From: Anseranas semipalmata
Taxonomy: Eukaryota; Chordata; Aves; Anseriformes; Anseranatidae
Assembly: GCA_013399115.1 (NCBI GenBank)
Contig: VXAA01004291.1
Coordinates: forward strand, 530,424 to 594,423
DNA length: 64,000 bases
Direction: 5' to 3'
Shown: one piece after another, positions 60,853 to 64,000 of the stretch
Numbering within the stretch: the stretch's first letter is position 1
Layout of the letters: every line of letters begins with the position of its first letter
Translations under genes and position numbers: made by a program
The notes under the pieces: generated by a model
Told to the model about the DNA's origin: nothing
The model's input: only the letters and a program-made list of their open reading frames with translations
The model's database searches: none

Positions 60853-63800
60853 TAAAAGGGGAATGACAGCAGCTGTGGTGAATCTAACCTCTCATTTCCT
60901 TTGTGGTTTTTTTTTTTTTTTTTTCCTATTGCAAGTGCCCCAAATGCAACATTTTGGCTGAAACAAAGCACTTTCATTGATGCAAAATTTGCAGGGGTTG
61001 TTTTGTTTCAGCAACGAAAGCTGGAAAGTGTTATTTCAGATTGATCTGAATGTGGGATTTTTTTTCTTATTTTAGTTTCATTCAGTTGCTCTACAGCAGA
61101 ATCAATTATTTGCACAAACCTCGTAAATGTTAAAAACCAGAATACGGGCTTTGTCAGAGGACAGTGGCCTACAAAAACTCATCCCAGATTGGTGGGCTGT
61201 GTTCTCCCGGTAGGAAGCGCTGCATGGCTGAGGCTGTCAGATGGGCTCATCCCTGAGAACAGGGTGGGCTGGGCAGATGCATGTACACACTGTTGAAATA
61301 CTGAACACTGTGGAGTATGTATTTACACTGATTCAGGAACAGTTTACCAAAAAAGTGGAAATCTATGTCCCTTTAATGCCTTTCTCTGAAGCCCAGGTCA
61401 GCTGATCCCATACCGAGCGCCTTTGGAAGTGCAGTTAGGAACCAGCCAGAATGGACGAGGACTTGGTACGAGCCTTCCAGTGGCTCATTTTGGCAAGTGC
61501 AGTGGCTTGCTGTGTTTAGATGACTTCTTTGTGGCTGGACAAGCCAGCAGATGACAAGGCCACGGAGCCTTAGCTACGCGTGCTCACCCCAACGGGGAGA
61601 GGTGTGCTGAGGACGGGGGGATCGGAGCTCAGGCGGCCAGGAGCTGAACACTGCCGCTGAGTCTCGGCGAGGGAAGGGGGACTGTGGGCAGCTTCCCTGT
61701 GCTTTTAAATATTCAGAGCTGTGTTTCATTTGTATTATTCGTCTAATGGTCAGGAGTGGCTTGTCACAGCCAACATCGCTGTCGGGAGCAAATGTACATG
61801 GTTACTCTACTTTTATTATTCCCTTCTTTGAGCCATTGTGGATTCCAATATGTCTGTGAATTTCATTTTATAAATGACATAAATGTGCTTGGAACATTAC
61901 AGCAGGGAAAATATGACAACAGTAATACTACAGAGCATAATCCCTGCCTCAGGAGCTTGCTGTCCAAGGGCCTGAACATGTTCTTTGTGCTTAGGAGGGG
62001 AGCAGCGTGTAGGTGTTAGCTCTGCTTGGCTTAACACAAGATTTGGGGCTCCAACAAATGGGCAGGAAGAGGAGCTGAGAACTGACCTGAGACTCTCTAG
62101 AGATGACAGTCTGGTCCTCAGCATCACCCCTGAGCTTGTGATGCTCTGAAACACTCCCACCTGAGGGGAGCAGGAGGGGCTTCCATTCTTTGTTCTAATT
62201 AATGGGAAATGTGCTGGGGTTTTATTTGGGAAAAGCAAAACAGAAACCTGCGAGCGTTTACATTTCGTTTATTTCAAAATGATCATTAAAAAGGCAAAAC
62301 CCAAAGGGTAATCCGTAATTTGCACGGCCGTGCTTAACACTTCTCAGGTGCGGCAAGCTCACTCTCACAGGATCAGGCCCTGAGGGGATGCTATGAAGAG
62401 GGATGCTTGAGAGGAACATATGGAAATTGAACATGAAATAAAAGCTCAAGTTGAGGTGGGTGGGTTTGGGAGCTGTCTGGAGGAGAGGGAGCCTGGGCTG
62501 CGCAGTGCGAAGGATGTAGGAAATGAACGTACGCAGAAACCGAAATGTGTTCTGCTGCAGTCACGTTCAAGTAACCCGTGCAGGCACTTCCCCCTGACAC
62601 ACGCAGGTGGCCACGCTGCGCCGGTGCCAGAGGTACGGGCAGGGCGCGTGTGCCCGTGGAGGGCGGAACAACGGTGTGAGGGGCACAAGGCACGCGTGGG
62701 GAGAAGTCACAGAGCAGGAAGCTACAAAAGATGAAAATACCTCACGGAAGGGCTGGTATTTTTATGATAAAACCGACCAGTTGTTCATAATTAAAATAAA
62801 TACTTCCCCCAAGGTCACTTGATTTTTTTTCCCGGATCACAAAGCTGTTCCAGTCTCCACTATTGGATCTTGAATTAAATACGTGCTGGCATCTGCCAGG
62901 GCTATCTCAGCTTTCTCCTCCCACGCCTTGTAGGAACCCTCATTAGTCTGGGAGGTGCTGAGCTCTGGAAGGCTCCAAGCCCCTCTGGAGGGCTCTGGGA
63001 CTCAGTGGAACATCCTCAGCCAGTACTCGGTGTCACGCAGAACGCCAGCATCCGTCTGATCCTCGTTCCCACAGACCGCGTGCCGGCGAGCGTCCTGCCG
63101 ACTTCCCGCTGTGACCCGAGCGCAGCCAGCTGCAGGGGAATGCCCGCGGCTGCTGCCTTACCCAGGCAGAACGATCTGCACGGGAAGGACAGGCCACGGC
63201 CTCAGAGTGGGGTTCCCTGCGACCGCAAAGTAACTCGTCAAGCTGTTCCTTCTCCCCCAGAGTTAAACGCTTCTCAGGAAGGCTGCCATGCTGGTGCCTC
63301 TTCCTGAATGAACTCATATACAGTGTGCCTTGTACCAAACAGCTGCTGCAGTCCCACAGATCCTTAAATGCTGATCTCCTCCTCCCAAAATTTCAATTGG
63401 CATTGTGAGTACGTTTTATCCACAAACACCTCAACCTTATGAAGGCTACTGTGAATTTAAAATTTCACCTTGCACTATCAGATTTTATTAGCCAGAACTT
63501 ATTATTGTTGTTATCTAACGTCCCTCTAGCCCAGTGCACTTACTGTGACACGAGAGGGGAGCGCGTAGCTCGGGTGCTGGGGGCTTGTGGAAGCCTCTTG
63601 CTTTGCTGGAGGCAGGAGCTGCATTGTGTCCTGCCTCTCGCATTCCTTGCTCTCCGGAGCTCGGCAGGCGGCTGTGGATTTCCGTGCCATGGACCTGCAA
63701 GGTTGTTCTTCCATGGCAAGTGTTTGAAATCTGAAGGGGCTGTCATGGGCTTCCTCGTGTGACAGGGCAGCCAGAGTGCCCGGCATGCCTGGGCTGCGGT

Positions 63801-64000
63801 TCCTCGGCCTTGATGCAGGCACTGAGTGGTCCCTGTTTATTAGGAGGAAAAACTGAGGCAGGCCACGTCATTGTTTGCTTGTAGACGCTATTTTTTTTTG
63901 CAAGTAAATTGTCAGGATAGGCAGCACGTGTTTGATACTTTGTCTTTATATCAGAGTCCAAGACAGTTGATGACATTATACTGGGCATTCATTTTAGATC

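Larger units (their letters stand above)
47951..64000. other. Downstream intergenic DNA
   Basis: No protein-coding gene is supported. The DNA is richer in GC and CpG than the left half, with islets at 51.5, 52.1-52.4, 58.4-58.6, 60.6-60.8, 62.6-62.7 and 63.05-63.25 kb, one SINE relic and a short AC repeat. I see no CR1 here. ORFs of up to 210 codons are present but carry no recognisable domain. Confidence 0.7.

Noticed and set aside
60346..60961. Several overlapping ORFs of 70-120 codons on both strands
   Set aside because: They follow from the GC-rich islet, where stop codons are rare, and overlap the SINE relic.
61897..62238. 113-codon minus-strand ORF
   Set aside because: No domain recognised; the opposite strand is also open nearby, as expected by chance.
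1..64000. CRISPR arrays, operons, phage or plasmid modules
   Set aside because: The window is vertebrate nuclear DNA; no regularly spaced repeats or prokaryotic genes are present.

Overview
The window is vertebrate nuclear DNA, almost certainly from a bird. It is AT-rich, contains four CR1 LINE fragments of the avian type, has consensus GT-AG introns and carries no bacterial or viral gene organisation. I cannot name the species from the sequence. Three assembly gaps (15908-15924, 41503-41600 and a single N at 55424) sit inside low-complexity tracts.

The one gene I can support is ZNF644 on the plus strand, a C2H2 zinc-finger protein known as a partner of the G9a/GLP (EHMT2/EHMT1) H3K9 methyltransferase complex. 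Bases 1 to about 30.2 kb look like its first intron(s), because no CpG-island promoter is visible. A probable non-coding 5' exon lies at 30213-30285. A large coding exon (31590-34636) carries the start codon and fingers 1-6. A second coding exon (34811-35416) carries finger 7. A 10-kb intron follows, containing an in-frame 123-nt cassette exon (37955-38077). Two small terminal exons (45477-45579 and 46063-46255) encode finger 8 and the C-terminus. Without the cassette the protein is 1305 residues; with it, 1346. Several poly(A) signals lie between 46.3 and 47.93 kb, so the 3'UTR is about 1.2-1.7 kb.

From about 48 kb to the end no protein-coding gene is supported. In other vertebrates the sequence beyond the ZNF644 3' end is a gene-poor interval leading to the homeobox gene BARHL2. 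That fits the unusual CpG-retaining block at 52.06-52.39 kb, GC-rich islets at 58.4, 60.6, 62.6 and 63.1 kb, and a tRNA-derived SINE relic at 60.8 kb. Synteny is background knowledge, not something seen in this window.

The most useful new observations are the cassette exon with a finger whose last zinc ligand is Tyr instead of His, the chain of phase-1 exon boundaries that would let single-finger exons be skipped in frame, a 5' exon with an upstream ORF ending just before the main start codon, and the CpG-retaining block downstream of the gene. I found no evidence for a wholly new biological system.
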